DNA of 64,000 nt from SLRI01 sp964402505 (GTDB lineage: Bacteria > Pseudomonadota > Alphaproteobacteria > Geminicoccales > Geminicoccaceae): contig CAYOCP010000020.1 in the NCBI GenBank assembly GCA_964402505.1, forward strand, positions 17,254 through 81,253. The letters run 5' to 3'. The position numbers were made by a program, and so were the translations under genes. Below, piece after piece: positions 17,276 to 27,172 of this stretch; positions within the stretch are counted from its first letter, which is position 1, and each line of letters begins with the position of its first letter. Below the pieces are notes generated by a model that was not told where the DNA came from, searched no databases, and worked only from the letters and a program-made list of their open reading frames with translations.

Positions 17276-19089
17276 GAAGCGCCCGATTCGTCGGTCGGGG
17301 CCTCGCTCGCCTTCGGCCGGCGGAGCAGGCGCTGCCGAAAGCGGTCGCGCCAGCGCTGTTGCCGTTCCTCGTCCACGCGGCGGAGCGAGAGGCCGATCTC
17401 GGCGATCCTGCCCTCGTCGTCGACCCGACGCACGATGAGGTCGACGGGGCCGAGCGCCAGCCGGTCGCCCGGCTCGGCGCGACCGCCGAGCTGCCGCTCG
17501 ATGTGCTCCGCGACGCGGGTCGCCCCCGGATCGGTCTCGAGGGCGAGGTCGTAGGTGGCGGCCAGGGTCTCGAGCCTCGCATCGGGATCGATCGGCAGCT
17601 CGCCCCAGAAGTCGATATCGGCCGGATCGAGCTCGGCGCGGCTGGCGAAGAGACGGTCGAGCAGGTGGCTGAAGCTCGGTGCCGTGAAGATGTAGACGTA
17701 GTCGTCGGGCAGGAGCTGGCCGACCTGGTGCACGCGCAACGAGCGGCCCTGGCGGACGACCAGGGACGGGCGGGCCCAGCGCGGCAGGCGATGGCCCCTG
17801 GCGACGGGGCTGCCCTCGGTGATGTGGTAGACGACGAGCTCGTGACGGGCGGTCCCCGGCAGCTCGAGCTCGACCTTCTCCACCGGGCCGATGCGCGGCG
17901 GCACGACGACACCGAGCCAGCGCGCCAGCGGGCGGATGCTCCAGCCCTGGACGAGCAGCGAGACGAGGACGATCAGGAAGGCGGCGTTGAACAGCATCTG
18001 CCCGGTCTCGAGGCGGGCCATGACGGGCATGATGGCGAGCAGGATCGAGACGGCACCCCGCAACCCGACGACGCTGATGAAGGCCACCTCGTTGCGCCGG
18101 AAGCCGAAGGGCCAGACGAGGAGGGTGACGGCGATGGGCCGCACCACGATGACGAGGAGGAAGGCGAGTGCCACCGCCGGCAGGGCGATCTCGCCGAAGC
18201 TCGATGGCGTGGCGAGCAGCCCGAGCAGAAGGAACATGACGATCTGGGCGAGCCAGGTGAGCCCGTCCTGAAAGCGGCGCAGATGCGGGCGGGCGCGGAT
18301 CCGCATGTTGCCGGCGACGAGGCCGGCTATGTAGACGGCGAGAAAGCCGCTGCCGCCGAGAATGCCGGTGAACGCGAACAGCATGAGGGCGCCGGCGAGG
18401 ACGGCGATCGGGTAGAGGCCCGGCTCGAGCTCGATCCGGTTGATGCCCTTGACGATGAGCCAGCCGCCGGCGAAGCCGGCGACCAGGCCGACGCCCATCT
18501 GCAGCGCGAATTGATGCAGCAGGCTCGGGCCGAGCGCCTCGAGGCCGGCACCCTCGACGATCAGGTCGAGCAGGACGACGACGAGGAAGATCGCCATCGG
18601 GTCGTTGGAGCCCGATTCCACCTCGAGGGTCGAGCGCACACGATCGCGGATGGTGATGTTGCCGACCCTGAGCAGGAAGAAGACCGCGGCGGCGTCGGTC
18701 GAGCTGACGATGGCGCCGAGCAGGAGGGCCTCGAGCCAGGCGAGGCCGAGCAGGTGGTGGGCGGCAGCACCCAGGATGCCGGCCGTCAGGAGGACGCCGA
18801 GCGTGGCGAGCACGACGGCGGGAACGGCGGCGTTGCGCAGCGCCTGCCGCGGCGTCTCGAAGCCGCTGTGGAAGAGGATCACGACGAGCGCCAGGCTGCC
18901 GACGAAATAGGTGCCCGTGCTGTCGTCGAAGGCGATGCCGCCCGGGCCGTCCTCGCCGGCGAGCAGGCCGATGACGAGGAAGAGCAGGAGCAGCGGGGCG
19001 CCGATGCGGAACGAGACGAGGCTGGTCAGGATCGAGAGGACGAGCAGACCGGCCCCGATCAGGATGGCGACCAGCATCGTCTCGATCAT
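17272..19089 (-). CDS. K+(Na+)/H+ antiporter, NhaP2/CvrA type
   Basis: 605 residues. Residues 1 to about 400 form a CPA1 antiporter with 12-13 helices, including FHSGFE, SSTDAAAVFFLLR and LEVESGSNDPMAIFL, in which the paired acidic residues (STDAA, SND) are the ion-binding sites. A RCK_C/TrkA_C-like domain follows (about 405-490, ELVVYHITEGSPVARGHRLP) and then a CorC/HlyC-type domain (about 500-590). This three-part build is that of NhaP2/CvrA, a K+/H+ antiporter gated by a cytoplasmic nucleotide or ligand domain. The class III cyclase gene lies 76 bp upstream on the same strand. Confidence 0.88.
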   Translation of the reverse strand: MIETMLVAILIGAGLLVLSILTSLVSFRIGAPLLLLFLVIGLLAGEDGPGGIAFDDSTGTYFVGSLALVVILFHSGFETPRQALRNAAVPAVVLATLGVLLTAGILGAAAHHLLGLAWLEALLLGAIVSSTDAAAVFFLLRVGNITIRDRVRSTLEVESGSNDPMAIFLVVVLLDLIVEGAGLEALGPSLLHQFALQMGVGLVAGFAGGWLIVKGINRIELEPGLYPIAVLAGALMLFAFTGILGGSGFLAVYIAGLVAGNMRIRARPHLRRFQDGLTWLAQIVMFLLLGLLATPSSFGEIALPAVALAFLLVIVVRPIAVTLLVWPFGFRRNEVAFISVVGLRGAVSILLAIMPVMARLETGQMLFNAAFLIVLVSLLVQGWSIRPLARWLGVVVPPRIGPVEKVELELPGTARHELVVYHITEGSPVARGHRLPRWARPSLVVRQGRSLRVHQVGQLLPDDYVYIFTAPSFSHLLDRLFASRAELDPADIDFWGELPIDPDARLETLAATYDLALETDPGATRVAEHIERQLGGRAEPGDRLALGPVDLIVRRVDDEGRIAEIGLSLRRVDEERQQRWRDRFRQRLLRRPKASEAPTDESGAS

Positions 19090-19165
19090 CGTGGCGCGTG
19101 CTCCGGGCAGGCGGCGGAACCCGGGGCAGATGTCGCATGGCCGCCGGTGCCCGACAACCGGAGGT

Positions 19166-20368
19166 TCAGTCCGGGCCGGCCATGTCGGGGTCGATGGTGA
19201 AGAGCTCCTGTGTCCGGCCGACGCCCCGAAGGGCGTAGCGGCCGAGCGAGACGAGGCGGCCCCGGGCCGTGCCGGCGGTCAGGGCGAAAGCCTTGGAGAC
19301 GACGACGCGGCGGTCGAGCGAGTGGCACATCGCCACGATCCTCGCCACCTCGTTGACCGAAGGGCCGATCACCGTGAAGTCGAGCCGTCCGGCGCTGCCG
19401 ATATTGCCGTAGAGCACCTCGCCCCGGTGCAGGCCGAGATGGAAGTCGGTGACGGGCTCGCCGGCATCGCGCCGCGTCGAGCTCAGCTCCCGCACGGCGT
19501 GGCGTGCGGCGATCGCCGCGTCGAGCGCCCGGGCCGCCGCATCGGCGTCGCGGAAGATGGCGAGAATGCCGTCGCCCATGAATTTCAGAACGTCGCCGCC
19601 ATGGCGCCCGACGACGTCGACGAGAACCTCGGTGTAGGCGTTGAGGAAGGCCATCAGCCGGTCCGGCCGGGTCGTGTCGGCGATCCGGGTGAAACCGTCG
19701 AGATCGGAGCTCCAGAGCACCGCCTCGATCGGCAGCGCCTCGCCGCGCCGGATGCGGCCGCCGAGGACGTGCGTTGCGGCATCCTCGCCGAGATAGGTGC
19801 GCGTCAGGGTGCGCGCCGTCTCGATCGCCGCCATGCCCTTGAAGCCGAGCGCCAGAGGCGAGGCGCAGCGCTCGAGCAGGGCGAGCTCGCGGTCGACGAA
19901 GCCTCCGGGCCTCGATGTCGTCCAGGAGACGGCGACACCGCTCAGCTCACCCAGCGTCCGCTCCGGCGTGAAGCGGCGGGCAACGGCGAAATAGTCGGTG
20001 CCGCCCTCGGTGCGCAGCCGGTCGAGCAGCGGGAAACGGCCGGGCTCGAGGCCGTCGTCGAGCCGGACGCGCAGGCTCGATAGCCCCTCATGGACCATGT
20101 GGTAGAAGGGGCTTTGTGGCCAGTCGCCGCCGGGCTCGCGGGCGGTGCCGTCGTAATCCTCGCGCACGACCTCTCCACCCTGCCAGCGGAAGCCGCGCGC
20201 CCGCAATTGCGGGTGGAGGAGCTGCGACGCCATGAGCACGCGCACGAGATCGAGCCCGGCCCGCTGCAGGCGGTCGCAGAGGCCCCGGAGCAGCCCTGCC
20301 TCGTCATGATCCCGCAGACCCGCCTCGATCAGCCAGTCGACGAGCTCCTGCTCCGCATCACCCGACAT
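19166..20368 (-). CDS. Class III adenylate/guanylate cyclase
   Basis: 400 residues. The N-terminal 200 have no membrane segment; they resemble the unnamed helical/GAF-like sensor common in alphaproteobacterial cyclases (GFRWQGGEVVRE near 60). The catalytic domain (about 213-350) has metal Asp222 in SSDLDGFT, Asp266 in LKFMGDGILAIF with the substrate-sensing Lys262, and VIGPSVNEVARI with the transition-state Asn and Arg. The second purine-sensing Asp is replaced by Pro, as in many members, so ATP versus GTP use cannot be called. It lies just upstream of the antiporter gene and could be co-transcribed with it. Confidence 0.85.
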   Translation of the reverse strand: MSGDAEQELVDWLIEAGLRDHDEAGLLRGLCDRLQRAGLDLVRVLMASQLLHPQLRARGFRWQGGEVVREDYDGTAREPGGDWPQSPFYHMVHEGLSSLRVRLDDGLEPGRFPLLDRLRTEGGTDYFAVARRFTPERTLGELSGVAVSWTTSRPGGFVDRELALLERCASPLALGFKGMAAIETARTLTRTYLGEDAATHVLGGRIRRGEALPIEAVLWSSDLDGFTRIADTTRPDRLMAFLNAYTEVLVDVVGRHGGDVLKFMGDGILAIFRDADAAARALDAAIAARHAVRELSSTRRDAGEPVTDFHLGLHRGEVLYGNIGSAGRLDFTVIGPSVNEVARIVAMCHSLDRRVVVSKAFALTAGTARGRLVSLGRYALRGVGRTQELFTIDPDMAGPD

Positions 20369-20416
20369 GGAGCGTTCTCCCGTTCCGCATCCGCCGGCTT
20401 CGAAGATGGGCGGGGA

Positions 20417-21370
20417 TCAGCCTGGGGCAAGCAGCCGCCCGGCGGTCGCCTCGTCGGTGATGGCGACGTTGAGGAAGCCCGCCTCGAGCACGGCGGCGAT
20501 GACCCTGTCCTTCTCCGGGCCGCCGGAGGCGAGGATGGCGGTCGGCACGCCGGAGAGCTCGGCCGGGGCGAGGCCGATGACCCGGCGGTTGATCGGGTGG
20601 TCGACCAGCCGGCCCCGGGCGTCGACGAAGTGGCCGAGGCTGTCGCCGACCGCTCCGGCCTCGATGAGCGAATCGAGCTCGTCGGCACCGAGGAGATCGA
20701 GGCGGCGGATGGTCGAGCCGGCACCGAGATCGCCGACGCTGACCAGGGCCAGATCGACCTTGCGTGCCCGCTCGAGCACGTCGCTTATGGCCGCCTGCTC
20801 GATGAAGGTGGCGCGGCTCTCGGCCGAGGAGATGAAGGTCGGGGCGGCCAGGTAGTAGCAGTCGGCGCCGAGGAGGTCGGCGAAGCGGGAGGCGGTCTCG
20901 TAGGTGTTGATCGCCGATGCCCGGGTCAGCCCGCCCATCAGGGAGACGATCGAGAGATCGGGCACGATGCGTCGCTCGATCGCCTTGAGCGAGCCGAACA
21001 CGGTCCGCCCCCAGCCGACGCCGATGTTCATGCCGGCCACCAGCCGGTCCGAGACGTACTGGCCGGCCGCCGTGCCGATGACCTCCGGCAGCAGGGTCGG
21101 ATCCTCGGGCGTGGGCACCACCACGGCGTCCTTGAGGCCGAACCGTTCGATCAGCCGGCGCTCGCTGGCGACGCAGGAGGCGAGCCTGGCATTGATGCGG
21201 ATCTGGACGATGCCCCGCTCACGGCAGATGGCGAGCTCGCGATTGACCCTGACACGGCTCAGCCCGATGCGCTCGGCGATCCCGCTCTGGGTCAGGCCCT
21301 CGACGTAATAGAGCCAGGCGATCCGGGTGCGGAGCTGCTCCGTGCGGTCGAAGAAGGCGCTCTCGGACAA
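20417..21370 (-). CDS. SorC-family sugar-responsive regulator (EryD-like)
   Basis: 317 residues taking the TTG at 21370, 13 nt after the rpiB stop; there is no ATG before the conserved region and no clear ribosome site, so it is probably coupled to rpiB. Residues about 10-60 form a helix-turn-helix (YYVEGLTQSGIAERIGLSRVRVNREL). The rest is the SorC effector domain (LNIGVGWGRTV-type phosphate loop, then GAVGDSLGHFVDARG near the end), which binds a phosphorylated sugar. It is the last gene of the polyol operon and most likely represses it through the dyad at 25823-25857. EryD of Brucella is the closest known analogue in role. Confidence 0.85.
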   Translation of the reverse strand: MSESAFFDRTEQLRTRIAWLYYVEGLTQSGIAERIGLSRVRVNRELAICRERGIVQIRINARLASCVASERRLIERFGLKDAVVVPTPEDPTLLPEVIGTAAGQYVSDRLVAGMNIGVGWGRTVFGSLKAIERRIVPDLSIVSLMGGLTRASAINTYETASRFADLLGADCYYLAAPTFISSAESRATFIEQAAISDVLERARKVDLALVSVGDLGAGSTIRRLDLLGADELDSLIEAGAVGDSLGHFVDARGRLVDHPINRRVIGLAPAELSGVPTAILASGGPEKDRVIAAVLEAGFLNVAITDEATAGRLLAPG

Positions 21371-21383
21371 GGCGGCGGTCGGT

Positions 21384-21854
21384 TCAGGCGCTGCCGGGGC
21401 CGCGATAATCCTCGTCGACCCGGTCGATCTTCGCGACCTTGCCCCCCGACCGGCTCGCCTGGAACTCGTTCTGGAGCCAGATGTCGACCAGCATCTTGGC
21501 GACCGAGGGACCGGTGATCTGGGCCCCCATGGTGATGACCTGGGCGTTGTTCGAGGCGATCGCCCGCTCCGCCGTATAGGGATCGTTGACGCAGACGGCG
21601 CGCACCCCCGGCACCTTGTTGGCGACGATCGCCATGCCGGCGCCGGTGCCGCAGACGAGGATGCCGCGCTCGAAATCGTGCGCGGCGACCCGCTCGGCCA
21701 GGGCCCGGCCGACATCCGGGTAATCCACGGGGTCAGCGGCATCGACGCCCATGTCGACCACCTCGACCCCCTTCCCTTCGAGGTGCTCCTTGAGCGCGTT
21801 CTTGAGCGGCAGGCCCAGATGATCGGCGCCGATGACGAGCTTCTTCACGGTCAT
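21384..21854 (-). CDS. rpiB: RpiB/LacAB-family sugar-phosphate isomerase
   Basis: 156 residues. It begins VIGADHLGLPLKNALKEHLEGKG with the substrate Asp/His, continues VCGTGAGMAIVANKVPGVRAV with the catalytic Cys, and has NNAQVITMGAQ. These are the RpiB signatures. RpiB interconverts ribose 5-phosphate and ribulose 5-phosphate, but members in erythritol operons (EryI) isomerise tetrose phosphates, so the substrate is open here. It starts 3 nt after the GpsA-like gene, inside a tightly packed operon with a sugar kinase and two dehydrogenases. Confidence 0.9.
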   Translation of the reverse strand: MTVKKLVIGADHLGLPLKNALKEHLEGKGVEVVDMGVDAADPVDYPDVGRALAERVAAHDFERGILVCGTGAGMAIVANKVPGVRAVCVNDPYTAERAIASNNAQVITMGAQITGPSVAKMLVDIWLQNEFQASRSGGKVAKIDRVDEDYRGPGSA

Positions 21855-21857
21855 GGC

Positions 21858-22928
21858 TCAGTCCTTCGCATGGTTCGGCTCTCCCGGGCCCGCTTGGCGA
21901 TGGAACGCGGACCACGGGATCACGAGCGGGCGATCATCGCCGATGGCATCGAGAATGGCGAGGGTCAACGGCAGATCCCGCGCCCGCAGGCGCTCATCGG
22001 CGATCATCGCCCGAAGCGTCGGCCCGACGGCGACGGCGAGCTCGGCCCCCTCGACCGTGTCGAGGGCCATGCGCTCGGCCTTGGCCTTCGCGTAGGTCCA
22101 GCCGGCGCCGAGCAGCCGGCCCATGCGGCTGTTGCGGCCGCCCTGCACCGTGACGTAGAGGTCGCCCGTGCCGGCGAGGCCGTGCACGCTCGAGGCGGCG
22201 CCGCCGAGTGCTGCGTTCAGCCGGCCGAGCTCGGCCACGGCCTCGGAGAAGAGCCCGGCCGCCGGGTTGTGCATGAGGGCGCCGTTGACCGCCGGCCCGG
22301 CCGCATCGGCCATGCCCTGGGCGGCGCCGATGCCGAGCGCCATGAAGTTCTTGAAGGCGGCGCAGACCTCGGTGCCGACGAGGTCGGCGCTGGCGCGGGC
22401 GTGATAATAGGGGGCGGCGGTGAGGGCCAGCACCCGCTCGACGAGCGTCGCATCCACGAAGCTGACGACCGTGCTGGTGGCGCGGCGCACGGCGAGCTCG
22501 CCGGCGATGCAGGGACCGCCCACCGCCCCGGTCGGGCAGCCCAGCGCCGCCTCGACCGGCCGCGGCAAAATGTCGATGCGGCGGCCGTCGGCGGCGAGGC
22601 CCTTGGTCAGAAGGAGGATGGGCCGCTTGCGCGCGAGAAGCGGCCGCAGCCGGTCGATGGCCCAGCCGATGCCGGCCGAGCTGACGCCGAGGACGACGAG
22701 CTCGACAAAATCATCGAGGGCCGTCGCCAGCTCGTGGTGGTGGAAGGTCCGGACCCTCTCCGGCAGCGGCGCCTTCAGGCGCGGATGCACGGAGGTCGCC
22801 CGCACGGCATCGATCAGCTCGACATCGAGATGGGTCCCGACCAGCCGCACCGCCGTCCCCGCATCGGCGAGCGGCAGGGTGAAGGCGCTGCCCATGACCC
22901 CGGCGCCGAGGACGAGAACGGTGGCCAT
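21858..22928 (-). CDS. GpsA-like NAD(P)-dependent glycerol-3-phosphate dehydrogenase homologue
   Basis: 356 residues from the ATG at 22928. The Rossmann loop is VLGAGVMGSAFTLPLADAG. The C-terminal all-helical domain keeps EVCAAFKNFMALGIGAAQGM, with the catalytic Lys, and GLAGTGDLYVTVQGGRNSRMG. Housekeeping GpsA proteins are about 330 residues and make sn-glycerol 3-phosphate for lipids. This copy sits in a sugar-kinase operon between rpiB and a glycerol-1-phosphate-type dehydrogenase, so it more probably handles a longer polyol phosphate in catabolism. It starts 4 nt after the upstream gene. Confidence 0.82.
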   Translation of the reverse strand: MATVLVLGAGVMGSAFTLPLADAGTAVRLVGTHLDVELIDAVRATSVHPRLKAPLPERVRTFHHHELATALDDFVELVVLGVSSAGIGWAIDRLRPLLARKRPILLLTKGLAADGRRIDILPRPVEAALGCPTGAVGGPCIAGELAVRRATSTVVSFVDATLVERVLALTAAPYYHARASADLVGTEVCAAFKNFMALGIGAAQGMADAAGPAVNGALMHNPAAGLFSEAVAELGRLNAALGGAASSVHGLAGTGDLYVTVQGGRNSRMGRLLGAGWTYAKAKAERMALDTVEGAELAVAVGPTLRAMIADERLRARDLPLTLAILDAIGDDRPLVIPWSAFHRQAGPGEPNHAKD

Positions 22929-22932
22929 CCTC

Positions 22933-24224
22933 CTATCCCTCGCCGGCGGCAAAGGCCTCGAGCCGGCCCGAGAGGGCGGCGAGGTCGAGAAAGCCGAAGC
23001 GGTCGCGGATCTCGTGCGCGTGGGCGACGGCGGTGCGGTAGAAGGCGGGATCGAGGCCGAGCCCGGCGGCGGTGCGCGCGGCATCGATCGAGCCGAGCGC
23101 CGCCTCGATCCGCTCGGCCGGAATGGCGAGCCCCGCCAATGCCCGACGCCAGTCGCCCCAGAAGCGGGCGAGCCGCGCGTTGGCGGCGGCGAGCCTTTCG
23201 CCGCTCAGCGCCTTGGCCAGCAAGGCCGCCCTGCAGGCCGCCGCCTGCCCGCCGAAGCGCTCCTCGAGGGCCGCATCGTCGATCCCGGTCGGTCCGAGCA
23301 CCGGCGGGGCCGCCTCGGCCAGCAGCAACGCCTGCAGCCGGGCCATGGTCAAGGTGGCGACCCCGACCTGCTCGCCGTGGAGCGAGCCCGGATGCGGCCG
23401 GGCGAACATGTCGATGAAATGGCTGATGCCGTGCTCGCCCATCGAGCCCGAATGGCTGGTGCCGGTGATGACCACGCCGAGCCCGCCCAGCGTGAGGACG
23501 TGGACGAGCGTCGCCATCGCCTCGAGGTCGCCGTCCAGCAGGCGGGGTGCCGCGGCGAGGAGCTTGGGCTCGTCGACCAGCTGCATGTCGAACGGGCTCT
23601 CGACGTAGGTCGTGCCCAGGAGCAGATGCGAGAGCAGCCAGTCGATCTGCGCGGTGCCCCGGCAGAGGGCGTCGCCGAGCCCGGCCCGCGTGAGCCGCGG
23701 CGGGGCCGCCGCCAGGATGTCGAGATCGAAGAACACACCCCTCGGCGCATGCGATTTCAGGCTGTGCTTGAAGTCGCCTTTGGTGATCGAGGCGGTGCCG
23801 GTGACGTAGCCGTTCATGGAGGCGGCCGTGGCGAAGACGGCGCAGGCACGGCCGTCGCCATGGGTCACGTGCTTGCAGAGATCGTTGAGCGTGCCCGAGC
23901 CGACGGCGACGAGGGCATCGCAGTGGCGGGCCCGATCGCGCAAGGTCGCGGCGGTCGCCTCGTCGGCATGGGGGTGGTCGAGGACGATCGGCCGGCAGCG
24001 CGAAAGCGCCCGCTCGACCCGGGCGCCGAGGACGTCGCGCGTGTTCTCGTCGCTGACCACGCCGATCGTGCCCGTGAACCCGATCGCGGCGAGCAGCGCC
24101 GCCTCGCGGCCTTCGAGGCTCCGCCCGATCTCGATGGCGGCGATCGGGCAAGGGACGGGCCGCCCCGTCTCGATCGTCCGATAGCGCCCGGCGACGAAGT
24201 CCTGGATCAGCGCGTCGCCGCCGC

Positions 24225-24228
<4 letters not shown>
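22933..24228 (-). CDS. sn-Glycerol-1-phosphate dehydrogenase-like metal enzyme (EgsA/AraM)
   Basis: 431 residues from the GTG at 24228, whose codon overlaps the kinase stop (GTGA). The dehydroquinate-synthase-like fold is clear: VAVGSGTLNDLCKHVTH is the NAD-binding loop, followed by ATAASMNGYVTGTASI, then metal-ligand histidines in GTSHSGSMGEHGISHFID and SLHGEQVGVA. EgsA/AraM enzymes reduce dihydroxyacetone phosphate to sn-glycerol 1-phosphate, the opposite enantiomer to GpsA's product. Finding both side by side with a sugar kinase suggests action on an unusual polyol phosphate rather than lipid synthesis. Confidence 0.82.
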
Positions 24229-25775
<1,547 letters not shown>

Positions 25776-25822
25776 GATCCCTCGCTGACGCCGAACGGTG
25801 CCGCGTCAGGCCCGCGCTTGCC

Positions 25823-25857
25823 GCGAACGTTTGTTCTTCCGGCAATACAAACTTCGC
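25823..25857 (-). promoter_or_regulatory. Palindromic operator of the polyol operon
   Basis: GCGAACGTTTGT (25823-25834) and ACAAACTTCGC (25847-25857) are inverted copies differing by one inserted base, 12 bp apart. They lie immediately downstream of the putative promoter and 48 bp before the kinase ATG, where a bound SorC protein would block transcription. No second copy was seen before the dehydrogenase gene at 25927-26946. Confidence 0.6.
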
Positions 25858-25858
25858 C

Positions 25859-25888
25859 CATATCCGTATGGCTGCCATGGCCTGTCAA
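25859..25888 (-). promoter_or_regulatory. Sigma-70-like promoter of the polyol operon
   Basis: On the minus strand a perfect TTGACA (25883-25888) is followed after 18 bp by GATATG (25859-25864), a weak -10. It lies in the 151-bp gap between the dehydrogenase stop and the kinase start and directly abuts the palindrome at 25823-25857. Confidence 0.45.
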
Positions 25889-25926
25889 GGGTCTGGCAGG
25901 GGCGCAACGGCGATCGCGCAGCCGCG

Positions 25927-26946
25927 TCAGTCCGGCTGGACGACGATCTTGATGGCGTTCTCCTCGTAGTTCGCGAGGAGTTTGAGAGCGGCCGGCACGC
26001 GATCGAGGCCGATCCGGTGGCTGACCCAGAGCTCGGGGTCGAGGCGGCCCTCGGCGACGAGGCGGATGGCGCGCGGCAAGACGTGGTTCATGCGGCGGGA
26101 GAAGGTGATCTGCAGCTGCTTGCGGCGCGGCGTCGACGCCTCGAAGTCGTAGGCGTTGCCGTCCGGGATGCCGACCACCACCACGCGCCCGCCGATCGCG
26201 GCCGCCGCCGTGGCATCGGCGAAGCCGTTCGGGCTGTTGGTCGCCTCGAGCACGAGATCCACTCCCCTGCCACCGGTCAGGCCGCCGAGCTCGGCAACGC
26301 TCGCCACGGTCGCGGCCGCGCCGAGCGCCCGCGCCTTCTCGCGGCGGTAGCCGACGGGCTCGACCACCAGAGGCTCGGCGACCCCGACGATCCGCAGGAG
26401 CTGGAGAAGGCCGAGCCCGATCGTCCCCGCACCCAGCACCGCCACGGTCTCGAACCATTGCGGCCGGGCGAGATCCATGGCGTGGACGCAGATGCCCAAG
26501 GGCTCGATCAGGGCCGTGGTCGAGGGGGAGAAATCCTCCGGCACGGCGTAGAGCTGCTCCGGGGCCAGCGCCACGGTCCGGGTCAAGGCACCGTGATAGG
26601 GGGGCGATCCCATCATCACCGTGTGCGGGCAGAGATTGTGAAGGCCGGAATGGCACCATTCGCAGCTGCCGCAGGCCAGGGCCGGCTCGATGGCGACGAG
26701 GGCCCCCTCGGCGATGCCGCGCTCCGGCACCGCCTCGCGCACCCGGCCCGCGGCCTCGTGGCCGGGCACGAAGGGCTCGGCGATGGTCTGTCCGCTGCCG
26801 ATGCCGCCATCCTTGTAGTAATGCAGATCGCTGCCGCAGAGGCCCACGGCCTCGATGTCGACCAGCACCCGCCCCGGGCCGGCATTGGGCACCGGCAGCT
26901 CGCCCAGGCGGATGTCGTAGGGGGCATGGATGAAGACGGCGCGCAT
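25927..26946 (-). CDS. Zinc-dependent polyol dehydrogenase (sorbitol/xylitol type)
   Basis: 339 residues of the medium-chain dehydrogenase family. GLCGSDLHYYKDGGIG and PFVPGHEAAGRV hold the catalytic zinc ligands (Cys, His, Glu). A structural-zinc Cys cluster lies in CGSCEWCHSGLHNLC. VAVLGAGTIGLGLLQL is the NAD loop. YYKDGGIG is typical of L-iditol/sorbitol and xylitol dehydrogenases, which oxidise polyols to ketoses. The kinase operon follows on the same strand after 151 bp that hold a separate promoter, so this gene may be read both alone and through. It is divergent from the FNR gene. Confidence 0.86.
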   Translation of the reverse strand: MRAVFIHAPYDIRLGELPVPNAGPGRVLVDIEAVGLCGSDLHYYKDGGIGSGQTIAEPFVPGHEAAGRVREAVPERGIAEGALVAIEPALACGSCEWCHSGLHNLCPHTVMMGSPPYHGALTRTVALAPEQLYAVPEDFSPSTTALIEPLGICVHAMDLARPQWFETVAVLGAGTIGLGLLQLLRIVGVAEPLVVEPVGYRREKARALGAAATVASVAELGGLTGGRGVDLVLEATNSPNGFADATAAAAIGGRVVVVGIPDGNAYDFEASTPRRKQLQITFSRRMNHVLPRAIRLVAEGRLDPELWVSHRIGLDRVPAALKLLANYEENAIKIVVQPD

Positions 26947-27055
26947 GAGGGATCACCCGAGCTCGAGAGCGGCGCGGATCGCCGCCCTGATCGAGAGGTA
27001 GCCCCGATCGGCGCTGTCGCAAAGTCCGTCCGCGCGATCGCGAAAGGGCGCGCGC

Positions 27056-27087
27056 GCCGGCCCCTTCCCGGCTCCCGAAGGGCCGGC
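27056..27087. other. Hairpin in the dehydrogenase/FNR intergenic region
   Basis: GCCGGCCCCTTC (27056-27067) pairs with GAAGGGCCGGC (27077-27087) with one bulged C around a 9-nt loop. It lies 85 bp upstream of the FNR start and 110 bp upstream of the divergent dehydrogenase start. No U-tract follows on either strand. Role unknown. Confidence 0.4.
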
Positions 27088-27172
27088 GGGCTTGCCGAAG
27101 GCTCGAGGGGGTGCTAGCCGAATCCAGCGGGTGCGAGCAGCGCCCACCACCCGATAACCCGGCAGGCCAGCG

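Noticed and set aside
21858..22928. Calling the GpsA homologue the housekeeping lipid enzyme
   Set aside because: It is longer than usual GpsA and embedded in a sugar-kinase operon, so a catabolic role is at least as likely; the symbol was withheld.
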